From Spirogloea muscicola (Eukaryota > Streptophyta > Zygnematophyceae > Spirogloeales > Spirogloeaceae): a DNA stretch of 31,703 nt. Under the pieces are notes generated by a model. That model did no database searches. It saw only the letters and a program-made list of their open reading frames with translations, and was not told the origin of the DNA. The stretch spans positions 875,208 through 906,910 of the forward strand of contig WELB01000017.1 in assembly GCA_009602725.1 (NCBI GenBank), in the 5' to 3' direction. This document shows positions 1-7,992 of the stretch, piece after piece. Numbering within the stretch: the first letter of the stretch is position 1; every line of letters begins with the position of its first letter. The translations under genes were made by a program, and so were the position numbers.

Positions 1-122
<122 letters not shown>

Positions 123-427
123 CGGCGGCTGCCCGCGCCGCCGGCCGCCCGCCGCCGCCCATCTGCCACGACCCCGTGCCGCTGGTGCTGGAGCCCAGCT
201 CGTTGCCGCCGCCATCGCCTTCCTCGGCGGCGGCGCTGGACCGCCTGCGCCGCCTCCCCAGCCTGCCATTCACCTTCGCTTCTGGGACTTACGCCGTCGC
301 TGTTGCTGCCGCCGCGGGGCTTCCCATCCAACTCGGTGCTGCCACAGTGCCTCAGTCCCCCGGTGGCAGCGGCAGCGGCAGCGAGGCCCGCCATGGTAAC
401 TTCGGCGACTCCAGCCGCGAGTCCTGA
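123..427 (+). CDS. possible C-terminal exon of an unknown gene (weak)
   Basis: One plus-strand frame is open from the T run to a TGA at 425-427. It has the composition of a disordered algal protein: runs of Ala, Pro and Ser, a leucine/arginine-rich patch (LDRLRRLPSLPF) and a Gly/Ser tail. There is no start in the window and no recognisable domain. Other frames here are also open because the sequence is GC-rich, so the frame choice rests only on amino-acid composition. It could equally be non-coding. Confidence 0.2.
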
Positions 428-1136
428 TCGCCAATTCCCCAGTCAGCGCTGCCAGCGTAGCAACCACGCAAGAGAGGAATGTCGTCATTTCTTGGTAGTG
501 CTGCCGCGACGTCGCCAGCGACAGGCACGGTTACGGCTGAGAGAAGGCAGAGCCCTGTCCAGCGCCACAGCTATTGTTGCGCCAGCGTGCGGTACACGCC
601 GCTGCTCGACCTGCTCCGAGGGGCGAGGCTCTCCCTTCTCTCTCGCCGGCCACGTGCCAGTGGCCATTGCATTGTAGCTCAGTACATCAGGTAGCTGTCG
701 TGCAGTCCATGCCAGTGCCCCCGCTTGGCTGGCAGCAGCGCGCTCATCTTCGCCCATTTCGTGTATGTTGGAGCCCACAAGCTGTGGGAGCCAAGAAAAC
801 CTCTGTTTCCACATAGAATAGTTCTGCGCCGATGCCAACACATGCAGCATGGGCCAAGTCCTACTTCTCCCTTCTTGCGCCGATGGTTCCCAGAAGCAAG
901 GCATGTGAGGTTCCCCCTCTGCCCGCATCAATCGCCAGCCGCACATTTATCTCCTGATTAGGGGGACTGAGAGGCCAGGTACAAAGACGAGCTAGCACAT
1001 CTTCAGACGTACATCGCCTGCCTGCTCAGCTGACCCGATCAATATCACGGGTCAGCAACAAGCAGCTTCCCCTCAGGTAAAGGGGAAAAAATTAGGCAGA
1101 AAAGAACGAATCAGCAGGGTGGGAGGGAGCAGCAGC
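428..1136. other. unassigned sequence, no gene seen
   Basis: Several short open frames occur on both strands (for example 725-961 plus, 485-946 minus), but none shows a recognisable domain, codon bias or a consistent series of splice sites. It may contain untranslated or intronic sequence of a gene extending left of the window. Confidence 0.4.
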
Positions 1137-1289
1137 TTTGGCGGGAAAGCGCGCTGGAGGCTCCCCCTCGGCGGGGGGCCGAATGCCAGTACACGTGGCG
1201 CTCAGACAATAATCAGGTCAAGCCACGTGGGATGCACCGCGTTGACCCGCGCCGGCGGCCTCACACGAGGCGGGCTTTAGGGTTTTAGG
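1137..1289. promoter_or_regulatory. promoter-like cluster: E2F-type site, two G-boxes, telo-box
   Basis: TTTGGCGGGAAA at 1137-1148 is the reverse complement of TTTCCCGCCAAA, a canonical E2F/DP element, and is followed at once by a GCGCGC stretch. CACGTG G-box cores lie at 1192-1197 and 1224-1229. TTTAGGGTTTTAGG at 1276-1289 matches the plant telo-box. These motifs within about 150 bases are seen in plant-lineage cell-cycle and light-regulated promoters. The gene they serve is not obvious. An ATG at 1313 opens an 18-codon frame with a GTAAAT donor-like site at its end, but a plus-strand gene would run into the opposing gene from 1746. Confidence 0.45.
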
Positions 1290-1745
1290 AACGGCGAACG
1301 GCCCCTTCTTGGATGGCTCCGACGTATTCGTCTGCATCGGACGGCTTATCGGCCTTTCGAATATGGTAAATAAAAATAAAATTTATGGGTGCCGCTTGCT
1401 GCGAACAGTGGCATTTGCCATTTTATTTGCATTTGCCGTCCATTTGCGGGCTGGCCGCGCCTTGGCTGCTGCCTCCTCTTCTTTTAGTGCTTGTTTTCTT
1501 CAAGTGCTTCCCCTGGCCCCTTCCTCGTCCATTATTCGTTCTTCTTTTGGCTGGCTTTTTCCAGCCCCTATTCTCAATGGGCGAGCCCTTCTTTCTTTTT
1601 CAGGGAGCCTAATAGTCAACTCGACCTGACGAGGGAAGTGACGACCAAGACAGTGACGGCCTACTAGAGTGAAGGTGGTGGCTGTGCATGTGGTCAGCTC
1701 AAGGGTTTGGGAGACATCTCTGTGCGGCGCAGGCTTGGACCCGCA
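1290..1745. other. non-coding stretch between promoter-like cluster and LIN37-like gene
   Basis: No gene is supported. It holds the first copy of the dispersed segment (1488-1609) and presumably the 3' untranslated region of the minus-strand gene ending at 1746. No TGTAA poly(A) signal was noticed on the minus strand here. Confidence 0.4.
1488..1609 (+). repeat. dispersed segment, copy A
   Basis: Similar, with small indels, to the minus strand at 3968-4177 (copy G) and the plus strand at 22448-22745 (copy C). Shared landmarks in order: TGCTTGTTTTCTT, GCTTCCCCTGGCCCC, GGCTGGC followed by CCAGCC, and a 22-base block at 1565-1586 that begins CCCCTATTCT and ends GGGCGAGC. That block is identical in copies A and C. 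Copy G sits directly 3' of the retrotransposon reading frame, so copy A may be a 5'-truncated retroelement remnant. Confidence 0.55.
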
Positions 1746-3980
1746 TCAGCATTTGCTCGGTGACCAGTCCCACACATCGGGGCCAGCTGAGGCAGGTGTA
1801 ATAAGAGGGCCATTGCGAAAGGTCTTAGAGGGCTTCGCCCAGTCACCTTCACAACGACTTGAAAGGGAAGAAAAGAAGCCTTGCAGTCGCAACTGACCAG
1901 CAGCACTGGTGCACTCGGGAGCCCTAGCTACCCGAATGCAGTGCCTCAAGGCTACCTGTCGTCTGCCATTTGGCCCTCCGCCACCGGCGGCATCAGCGAA
2001 GCAAGCCGCACGCGGTACCGCGCTATCCTCCTCGCTCGCTCCTCCTTATACCTGCACATTAGTCTCTTAGCAGATCAGGGAGGCAGCTCACAAAGAAGCT
2101 GAACAAGCCGCTGCTCCAGGCTCCTCATCCGCTAGATGTGATGCAGCCACCAGTTTCTGGAGCCTTTGTGAGATGATTCAAGTCAGCAATAGGGATTTTG
2201 GACCTTCTGCGAGTAGCCTGAAATCCTGCAATCTGATGCAGCAAGAGCTCCGCAGGACTCATGTCCTCCACTGGCTTTGGAAGCTGCCAAGTACACAAGG
2301 ATAGCGCAAGCAATGAGGAGCGTGGAAACCATCAAGCAAGGCTAGCAAGGCAATGCTTCTCATTCGACTCAATTAAATACATGGACAAAGTAATAGCAGA
2401 CCTGACTGGAAGAAGCAGAGCTGCCAGCTTTTCCAAGCTCCAGAGCATCGTCAGGCTCGTCCTCCATCGACAAAGGCTTGGGCAGCGCCATAGGGCTACC
2501 CCTTAGCATGCTCTGCAAATCAGCAGGCACTCAGATGTCAATCTTCCGATAATGCTCAAGAGACAACCTCAGCCTGCACATAGAGCCAATCATAACTTCG
2601 GGGTCGAAGAACATGCAGCAGAAGAAAATTCTAGCCAGCCCTTGTATTACTACTGAGAGCGCCTGGCAAAGCCTGCTCTTCATATCTTTGAGGGTGGGGG
2701 TTGTGTGAGCTTTGGGTCCATACGGCTCCTTGTTGTGGTGCAGCGTCGTTCCTCATCCATCTTCGGCACAGGTCGTACAGGGAGCTTGGGTCGTGCTCGG
2801 ATGCTAACCTGACCTGAGCAGCAAGGAGAAAGCAGAACGCACAGCTAGCCAGAACACTGAGCGCATATGCCTGCAGCTTTGCAAATGCAGCTGACATATC
2901 CGTGGAAGCATTTAAGATATCACGTAGCAAAATGACCTTCACAACATTCTACAAGTCAGGATCCTAATCCAGACAGTTGACAATTGGGCCCCAGCTTTGA
3001 GCCATGTCAAAAGGGAGATGTTGTGCTGACCCGCCTGTCGCAGACCACGACCACATATTGCTCGTCGGCATCCTTTGGCCTGCCATAGAGCAACAAATTG
3101 GAGCCCCAGAACAACTCCCACTGTAAGGTCATGGCTCGTATGTCTGGCAGATTTTGCTTAGGCTTTCTGTAATAGCCGCAGAAAATTAAAGCGGAACATG
3201 AAGGCAGCAGCTTTTAGGTAATGCTGCTGCAAAAGAATCACCTTGACGCCTCGCCGTATCGCACACTCGCTCCGTAAGCTGACACTCTGCCAGGGGACTG
3301 CAGACAACATATGCACTGCTACCAGTGAGGCCCTGCTAATGGGAAAATGACAACCAGTCGCTAAGTTGGTCTACTGGTCAGTCGCTTGCCCTTTTGCTTA
3401 ACAATTGGTTCATTACTTATAATATGTTTATTACCAAGGCTGAGGCATCAGTAGTGCAGCCGGCGCGGCGCTCACCTTGGTGAAGGAAGGCCGGGCCGCC
3501 ATCCGGAAGCCGGCGAGAGCGTGCTGGGGGAGCTTGGCGGCCCCGGGGCTGCCGGGAGGCGCCTGCAGCCGCTGCAGCTGCTCGGCCGCCGCCTGCTGCG
3601 GCCGCGCCGGCCATGGTGGGGACGCCGGCGCTGTGGCAGCGGGCTTGCCTGGCGGAGACGACCCAGAGTAGTGGACCTGGCGGACAGCGGCGTGGCCAAG
3701 GCCCCCGCCGCCGTAGCGAGAGCCCGGCGGATAAGCGCCGCCGGGCCGGGACGGTGCCGCCGCCAGCGAGTGCGGCGGCGGCGGCGGCCNTCGACGGCGG
3801 CGGCGGCGGTTTCGGCGTCGGGACCCCCGAGAGCCTCGGCGGCGCCGCGCGGCCCGCTTTCCCCGCTGCGCTCCGCGCCCGTCTCAGCGGCCTTGCCCAC
3901 CGCCGCCGCCGTCGACTCTTCCGTCGCGGCCCCGAGCCCCTCCGCCATCGCCGCGCCCGGGAGGGAGTGCTCGCCCATGG
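1746..3980 (-). CDS. LIN37-like protein (candidate MuvB/DREAM subunit), nine exons
   Basis: Exons in transcript order: 3980-3476, 3297-3242, 3166-3052 (donor could be 3045), 2948-2724 (possibly split by a 57-base GC-AG intron), 2512-2402, 2283-2204, 2051-1956, 1857-1746 (TGA). The phases agree at every junction. Counting the possible split gives nine exons. The start is ATG 3978-3980 (MGEHSLPG...). Exon 1 encodes a low-complexity Ala/Pro/Gly region ending QQAAAEQLQRLQ...RPSFTK and holds a single N at 3790 with a frame change across it. The middle contains SSLYDLCRRWMRND, close to the LYPICRAWMRN signature of animal LIN37. The end has an Arg-rich helix (QATRRRYKEERARRIARY) where LIN37 carries its RWKxIRxRWKE helix, then a tail ending DVWDWSPSKC. 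LIN37 belongs to the MuvB core of the DREAM complex, which represses cell-cycle genes in the nucleus. The assignment rests on two short motifs in the right order; the N-terminus is unlike animal LIN37. Confidence 0.5.
3790..3790. other. single-N placeholder inside a GCC repeat
   Basis: A lone N lies in a run of GGC/GCC triplets within exon 1 of the LIN37-like gene. The convincing reading frame before it (ending DAETAAAAV) and after it (HSLAAAPSRPGGAYPPG) are not in phase, whether the N is counted or dropped. It therefore probably marks a collapsed gap of unknown length and not one ambiguous base. Confidence 0.7.
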
Positions 3981-4177
3981 AGGATAAGAAGGAAGCGCGG
4001 CCAGATTGACTGGTGGCTGGGAAAGGCCAGCCCAAAAAGAATGGACAAAGTCTGAGGGAGCCTGAGTGCGAACGACTAGGACTAAGACATCAGCCAGGGA
4101 ACGCTGGAAAGCCAGCCCGAGAAAGATAGAACAAAGTACGAGAAGGGGGCCAGGGGAAGCGCTAAGAAAAACAAGCA
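3968..4177 (-). repeat. dispersed segment, copy G (3' flank of the retroelement, 5' flank of LIN37-like gene)
   Basis: Read on the minus strand, this begins about 26 bases after the retroelement stop codon (4203-4205) and runs into the LIN37-like start codon. It shares the blocks TGCTTGTTTTTCTT, GCTTCCCCTGGCCCCC, CGGGCTGGC and ATGGGCGAGCAC with copies A and C. The last block contains the start codon of the LIN37-like gene, so either the element brought the start context or the copies elsewhere carry a piece of this gene's leader. Confidence 0.55.
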
Positions 4178-4399
4178 CACAAACAAAGCAGCTACGAATC
4201 ACTCAGTAACCCCTGCTAAGCAGCCGCAGATCAGAGATGCTAGGCTCCTGGAAGTGGGTCTCCTGGCCAGAGCCAGAGGCAGCAGCGAGGGCTCTGCCGG
4301 CATGAAGGTGCAGCGCGCGGGCCATAGACCTCTGCAGCGAGACGGCCAGGCGCATGCGATACACTTGCGCCAGCGACCCGTCTGCAGGAAAGTCCACCG

Positions 4400-4888
4400 G
4401 CTCCCCATGGAAGCGACGGGCGATGGTATGGCAAGCGAGCTGGGTGAGCAGCTCGAGCCACCGAGCGCACAGCGCCCCATGGGTGTCAATTGCCAACGGG
4501 AAGAACTCGTCTTTCCGCGGATGGTCAGTGTACTTGAGTCTTTAGCCCGAGCGGCGCAGGCGACCGTATACCCAACCTTGGTGGCACATTGGGCTGGGTG
4601 TGAGCGGTTGCATGCGTCGGTGGTCACCACGTCCAGGAGAAGAAGTGGCCCGCCAGCCTGTGGGGTGGCCACTAGGTCGAGGCGACGGGCGTGGAGACCG
4701 TCGGCCCTTTCCTAGAGCGGCATGACGCCGGAGTGCTCCGCTGCCACCGAGAAGCCAGCCTCCACCAGGATGCCATGCATCGCATCACGGAGGCGGTCGT
4801 GGGCCGCTGTCCGCTCGCCGCCGTGGGCGCAGTGCAGGACATGAGCGGCCAGCTCACCGGACTCGGCCCCTCGCTCACCGCATACACA
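4400..4888 (-). other. CCHC motif and restriction-like endonuclease domain
   Basis: A CVC...HVLHC cluster at 4829-4888 is followed by GGERTAAHDRLRDAM, then (after TAG 4712-4714) RRLDLVATPQAGGPLLLLD, VVTTDACN and a downstream K/Y pair (ATKVGY). This matches the arrangement of the PD-(D/E)xK-like endonuclease of RLE non-LTR elements. The frameshift at about 4530-4545 falls just after the catalytic core. Confidence 0.75.
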
Positions 4889-5683
4889 CTGACGCACGCC
4901 CTGGAGACATGGAGGCGGCAGTCCCAAGAGCCGGTGGACGGCAGTGCGAAATGCCTCATCGGGGAGAGTGAGGGCGTCATTGATGGGGAGGGCCTGAAGC
5001 CACGCCGCTGCCCCCGGGAAGGAGGCCAACTGAAGTCTCGCGCTGTCGCGCAATTCGGCCTCGGGCAGCTGCAGCACGGCGGTGGTGTAGGCGGCCTTTT
5101 TGACCACGGCCGCGAAGCGCGCTTGGACGCGCAGGTCAGCGGTGTGCGCGAGGTGCGCAAAGGAGACCGCCTGGCCTGCCAGGTTCGGGTGCGCCGCGAG
5201 CAGCTCCTGGTGGACGGAGCGAAGCGACACCTGGAACGGCAACGCACCCATGTCGACCTACACCACCGCCTGCTCCAGTGCACGCCGGCCGTGGACCATG
5301 AAGCACTGGGCCACGGAGGCGGCAGTCTGCGCCCAGCTGCCGAGGTATGCAGCACGGCAAGAACGGGCGAGCGGACGCAGGCCGAGACCACCGTGGCTGA
5401 GGGGTAGCGCCGCCTGGTGGATAGCGGCCGGCGACTGGAGGAAGCCCTGGTGACGGATCAGGGCCGCCAAGCTCGCCACCATGCCTGCGTCAAAATCCGC
5501 GTACGCCGCCAACGCCCCTGGGGACGGCGGAGTGGCCCACGTCTAGTACTGGGGCCACTGCCCAATGGCCTTGGTCAACATGGCCAACGACAGCTGCATA
5601 TCGTCTAGATCGGGAAGCCGGGCCGCAGGTTGAAGATGCTCCGCAAGGCGGGCTCGCAGCTGCCCCTCCACGAAGCACGGCGC

Positions 5684-6397
5684 GCCGATGGGGACCCCCA
5701 GCAGGGTGAAGCCATCTGCTGGAGTCTGGCAGCCAGTGGGCAGCGTCAGGGTGGGTGGGAGGCCGCAGGGAGACCAAGCCCCGCACTTCGACGCCCGGGT
5801 GGACAGGCCAAGGGTGGCCAGCTGCAGCTCAAAGGTGATGAAGGCCGCCGCCACGTCTTCCGGAGGGCCGACTATGGTGGTGTCGTCCGCGAAGGAAGGG
5901 AGTAGGACTCCTGGGTGTGCCGCAGCAGTAGCCTGCAGAGCCCGGTGGTGAGCGAGCGCAAAGTAGAAGCCGGCGAGGGGGTCCCCTTGCCGCGTGCCCG
6001 CTTGGGACTGCAGGACCTCCACTTGATCCCCCCCTGTCCGCCAGAGGAGGTTGCTGGGCTGACCGTACCCCAAGCGAAAAACGGGTACCAGGGATGGGAA
6101 GGATGCCCGGAGCTCCTCTGCGATACTGGCGCGCTCCACAGTGTTGAAGGCATTCTTCACGTCAACGGCCAGCACCAGCCACCCCGGGTGCTGGTCCAAG
6201 GTCGCACGAACCCCATGGACGACGGCCTCGCCCCCACTCCGCAGCTCCGCGCCGTACTGGTGTGGCGCCATGTGCACCTGCGCCGGCCCCGCATGCTGCT
6301 GCCAGAGTACGCGGCTCACCAGGCGGTACAGGACCTCCCCAATGGCAATGGGCCTGACTTCCCCACTCGGCTTGTCGAGGGCGAGCAGCGTGCTGGT
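5684..6397 (-). other. reverse transcriptase domain of the retroelement
   Basis: Conserved blocks appear in order: LLALDKPSGEVRPIAIGEVLYR (written here as LLALDKPSGEVRP then IAIGEVLYR), LAVDVKNAFNTV with the first catalytic Asp, TRQGDPLAGFYF, SFADDTTIV with the two catalytic aspartates (codons about 5893-5882), LSTRASKCG and GFTLLGVPIG. All catalytic residues are present and the domain has no internal stop, so this part shows no decay. Confidence 0.92.
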
Positions 6398-7234
6398 GCA
6401 CAGTACGCCGCGGATGCTGGCCGGCACGTTGTCTCGGGCCATATGCTGGCAGATCTGCAGCAGCGCGTTGAAGTCTGTCGCCTCACCCTCGAGGAAGATC
6501 TCCAGCAGGTGCTCAGTTAGCATGCGGGAGGGGCTGCCGGTGGCTGCGCGATGGCTGGTCTGGAGAGCCTTCTTGAGGGCGTCGGCTTCCAAGACCACCT
6601 CCTCCGGCGGGGCGAACGCGGCCAACCACGGTGGCAGGGGGGAGCTGGACGGGGGGTGGAGGGAGTCCAGAGCCGCCTTGGTCGGCGCCAGCATCGCATC
6701 GTCCAGGGCCTGCACAGCCCGGGAGAGCTCGCCCGCGTGGCCGTAGCGAAGAGCCCTGCGGACGCTGGCGGCCCGGTCGTGTGTTGCCCCTCGGCCACCA
6801 CGGTTGGCTGCGGACGCCGCCACGGCTGCGTCGTGCCTCGCCAGGAGCTCCTCCCAGTGCCCGCTCTCGAACAACTGGACGCGTTCCAAGAGGGGCTGCT
6901 AGCCCTGCTTGCGGCTGTCGGGAGAGACCCGCCCGAGCAACAGCCGGGGGAAGAGGATGAACAACTTCCACGCCGCCTCGTCCCTGTGGTCGGCGACGAT
7001 CCGCTGCGTCACCGGGCGGAGCGCGCGGTGGAGGTGTGGGCGCGCCCAGCGCGGAACGTGGTGAAGGAGCGGCAGGGCCGCCTGGCGGTGAACTACGGCC
7101 AGGTCGAGGCCTGCCAGCCACTGCCAGTGGTGAGGCGTGGGCGGGGACGGCGCGGGAGGCCTGCCTGGTCTGCCCCGACGACCACCCGCTGCCGCTGCGC
7201 TCCGCGCCTGCTCCGCACGGTTGTTGTTGCACGT

Positions 7235-7300
7235 GCAAGTTCGCTGGTGGTTGGACCGGCCGGACCGCGTGGTGAAGGTCCTCTGGCAAAGCTGGCACCG
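7235..7300 (-). other. N-terminal zinc finger 2 of the retroelement, intact CCHC
   Basis: The minus strand encodes CQLCQRTFTTRSGRSNHQRT followed by Cys: C-x2-C-x12-H-x3-C with all four ligands. It is in frame with the reverse transcriptase. Fingers at this position bind the DNA target in RLE-type elements. Downstream, in the same frame, is the linker AAWKLFILFPRLLLGR typical of the region before the reverse transcriptase. Confidence 0.7.
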
Positions 7301-7712
7301 CGGCGGGTCGGGCGAGAGAGGTGGGGGCGACGGCGGTGGAGCCGGCTCGCTCGGCGGGGTTGGAGGCGGCGGAGGAGGGGGTGGCGTCAGTGGCGCCGAC
7401 TATGGAAGGCTGGGCGGCTCGAGAGGTGGGATGGCGGATGGTTGGGAAGGCGGCGTCGGGTGAGGTGGGGGGCGGTGGGGACGACGGCGGCTGTGGTGAC
7501 GACGGCTCGGCGGGCATGGTACCCTGAGGATGGAGGAGCGTGGTCACCTCGTGGGTCCCCTCGCATCTCAGGGGTGGAGGCGATAGAGTAGTGGCCTCCA
7601 TGGAATGCTCCGTGGTATGCTCCGCCTGAGTAGATGCCAGGGCCGGGACGATGGGGCTGCAAGCCGCGACGGCCGCTGCGGGTGGAGTTCCGGCGGGGCT
7701 GGCATGCCCCTC

Positions 7713-7775
7713 GCAGTGTCGCCGATGCACGGAGACCCCATGGGGAGTCGCGAAGTCCCGCGGGCGGGTGGGGCA
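7713..7775 (-). other. N-terminal zinc finger 1 of the retroelement, one ligand replaced
   Basis: The minus strand reads CPTRPRDFATPHGVSVHRRH followed by Cys, matching the C-x2-C-x12-H-x3-C spacing except that the second Cys is Arg (codon CGC; Cys would be TGC). A single T-to-C transition would explain it. The frame is that of the ATG at 7845-7847, not that of the reverse transcriptase. Confidence 0.5.
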
Positions 7776-7899
7776 CGGCGCGCGCGGGAGCTTCGCAGGC
7801 GAGGGTGGCGATGGCGGAAGAAGGGGGGGCTGCGGCGGAGGTGCCATAGAAGGCGGCGAGGGCGAGCAATCGGTGCGCCCTAGCCCTTAAAACCGCCCA

Positions 7900-7913
7900 C
7901 CGCCGCCGCCGCA

Positions 7914-7949
<36 letters not shown>

Positions 7950-7956
7950 GCCGCCG
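7900..7956. repeat. (GCC)n microsatellite in the divergent promoter
   Basis: A nearly perfect CCG/GCC triplet run with a few substitutions lies between the retroelement start (7847, minus) and the UPF0729 start codon (7993, plus). It is probably in the 5' untranslated region of UPF0729. Similar triplets sit next to every N or homopolymer artefact in this window. Confidence 0.85.
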
Positions 7957-7992
7957 GTCCACTGCGCCTCCGCGCCCGTCGGGGCCGCCAAG

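Larger units (their letters stand above)
4020..7847 (-). mobile_element. non-LTR retrotransposon with restriction-like endonuclease (R2/NeSL/Utopia-like architecture)
   Basis: The element has N-terminal zinc-finger-like motifs, a central reverse transcriptase, a CCHC motif and a C-terminal restriction-like endonuclease. This order defines the early-branching, RLE-bearing non-LTR elements (R2, R4, NeSL, HERO, Utopia). No apurinic endonuclease domain or poly(A) tail is seen. No target-site duplication could be defined. The clade is not decided by eye; Utopia-type elements are known from algae and oomycetes and fit well. It occupies the space between the divergent LIN37-like gene and UPF0729 gene, with about 145 bases left to the latter's start codon. 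The right-hand limit is set by the first in-frame ATG; the true 5' end could lie further right in the GCC repeat. Confidence 0.75.
4203..7847 (-). pseudogene. retrotransposon polyprotein frame, interrupted by four TAG codons and a frameshift
   Basis: From about 7300 to 4545 one minus-strand frame carries all recognisable domains and is broken only by TAG at 6899-6901, 5543-5545, 5258-5260 and 4712-4714. No TAA or TGA occurs in that frame over this span. Near 4530-4545 the conserved frame shifts: endonuclease residues up to CAARAKD are in one frame, and KYTDHPRKDEFFPLAIDTHG onward in another, which ends at TGA 4203-4205. A second frame change lies upstream, at about 7300-7400, because the first zinc finger and the likely ATG (7845-7847) are in another frame. 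Proline-rich linkers separate the fingers. The element may be a lightly decayed copy, or TAG may be read through. I did not reconstruct an intact protein. TAG serves as terminator of the mannosidase, UPF0729 and Sel1 genes, which argues against general reassignment. Confidence 0.7.

Noticed and set aside
3417-4202. Minus-strand open frame of 261 codons over the LIN37-like exon 1
   Set aside because: Different frame from the one that starts at ATG 3980 and ends at the GTGAGC donor with RPSFTK; its Arg/Pro-rich product is a shadow.
4691-5407. Long plus-strand open frame (238 codons) opposite the retroelement
   Set aside because: It lies antisense to conserved endonuclease sequence, has no domain, and is open only because the sequence is GC-rich.
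4712-6901. Nuclear TAG reassignment to a sense codon
   Set aside because: The mannosidase, UPF0729 and Sel1 genes end sensibly at TAG, and no host exon contains in-frame TAG. Only element-specific readthrough or decay remains.
6551-7591. Plus-strand open frame of 346 codons, longest on that strand
   Set aside because: Antisense to the zinc finger and RT N-terminal regions; composition is Arg/Gly/Val-rich as expected for a shadow frame.
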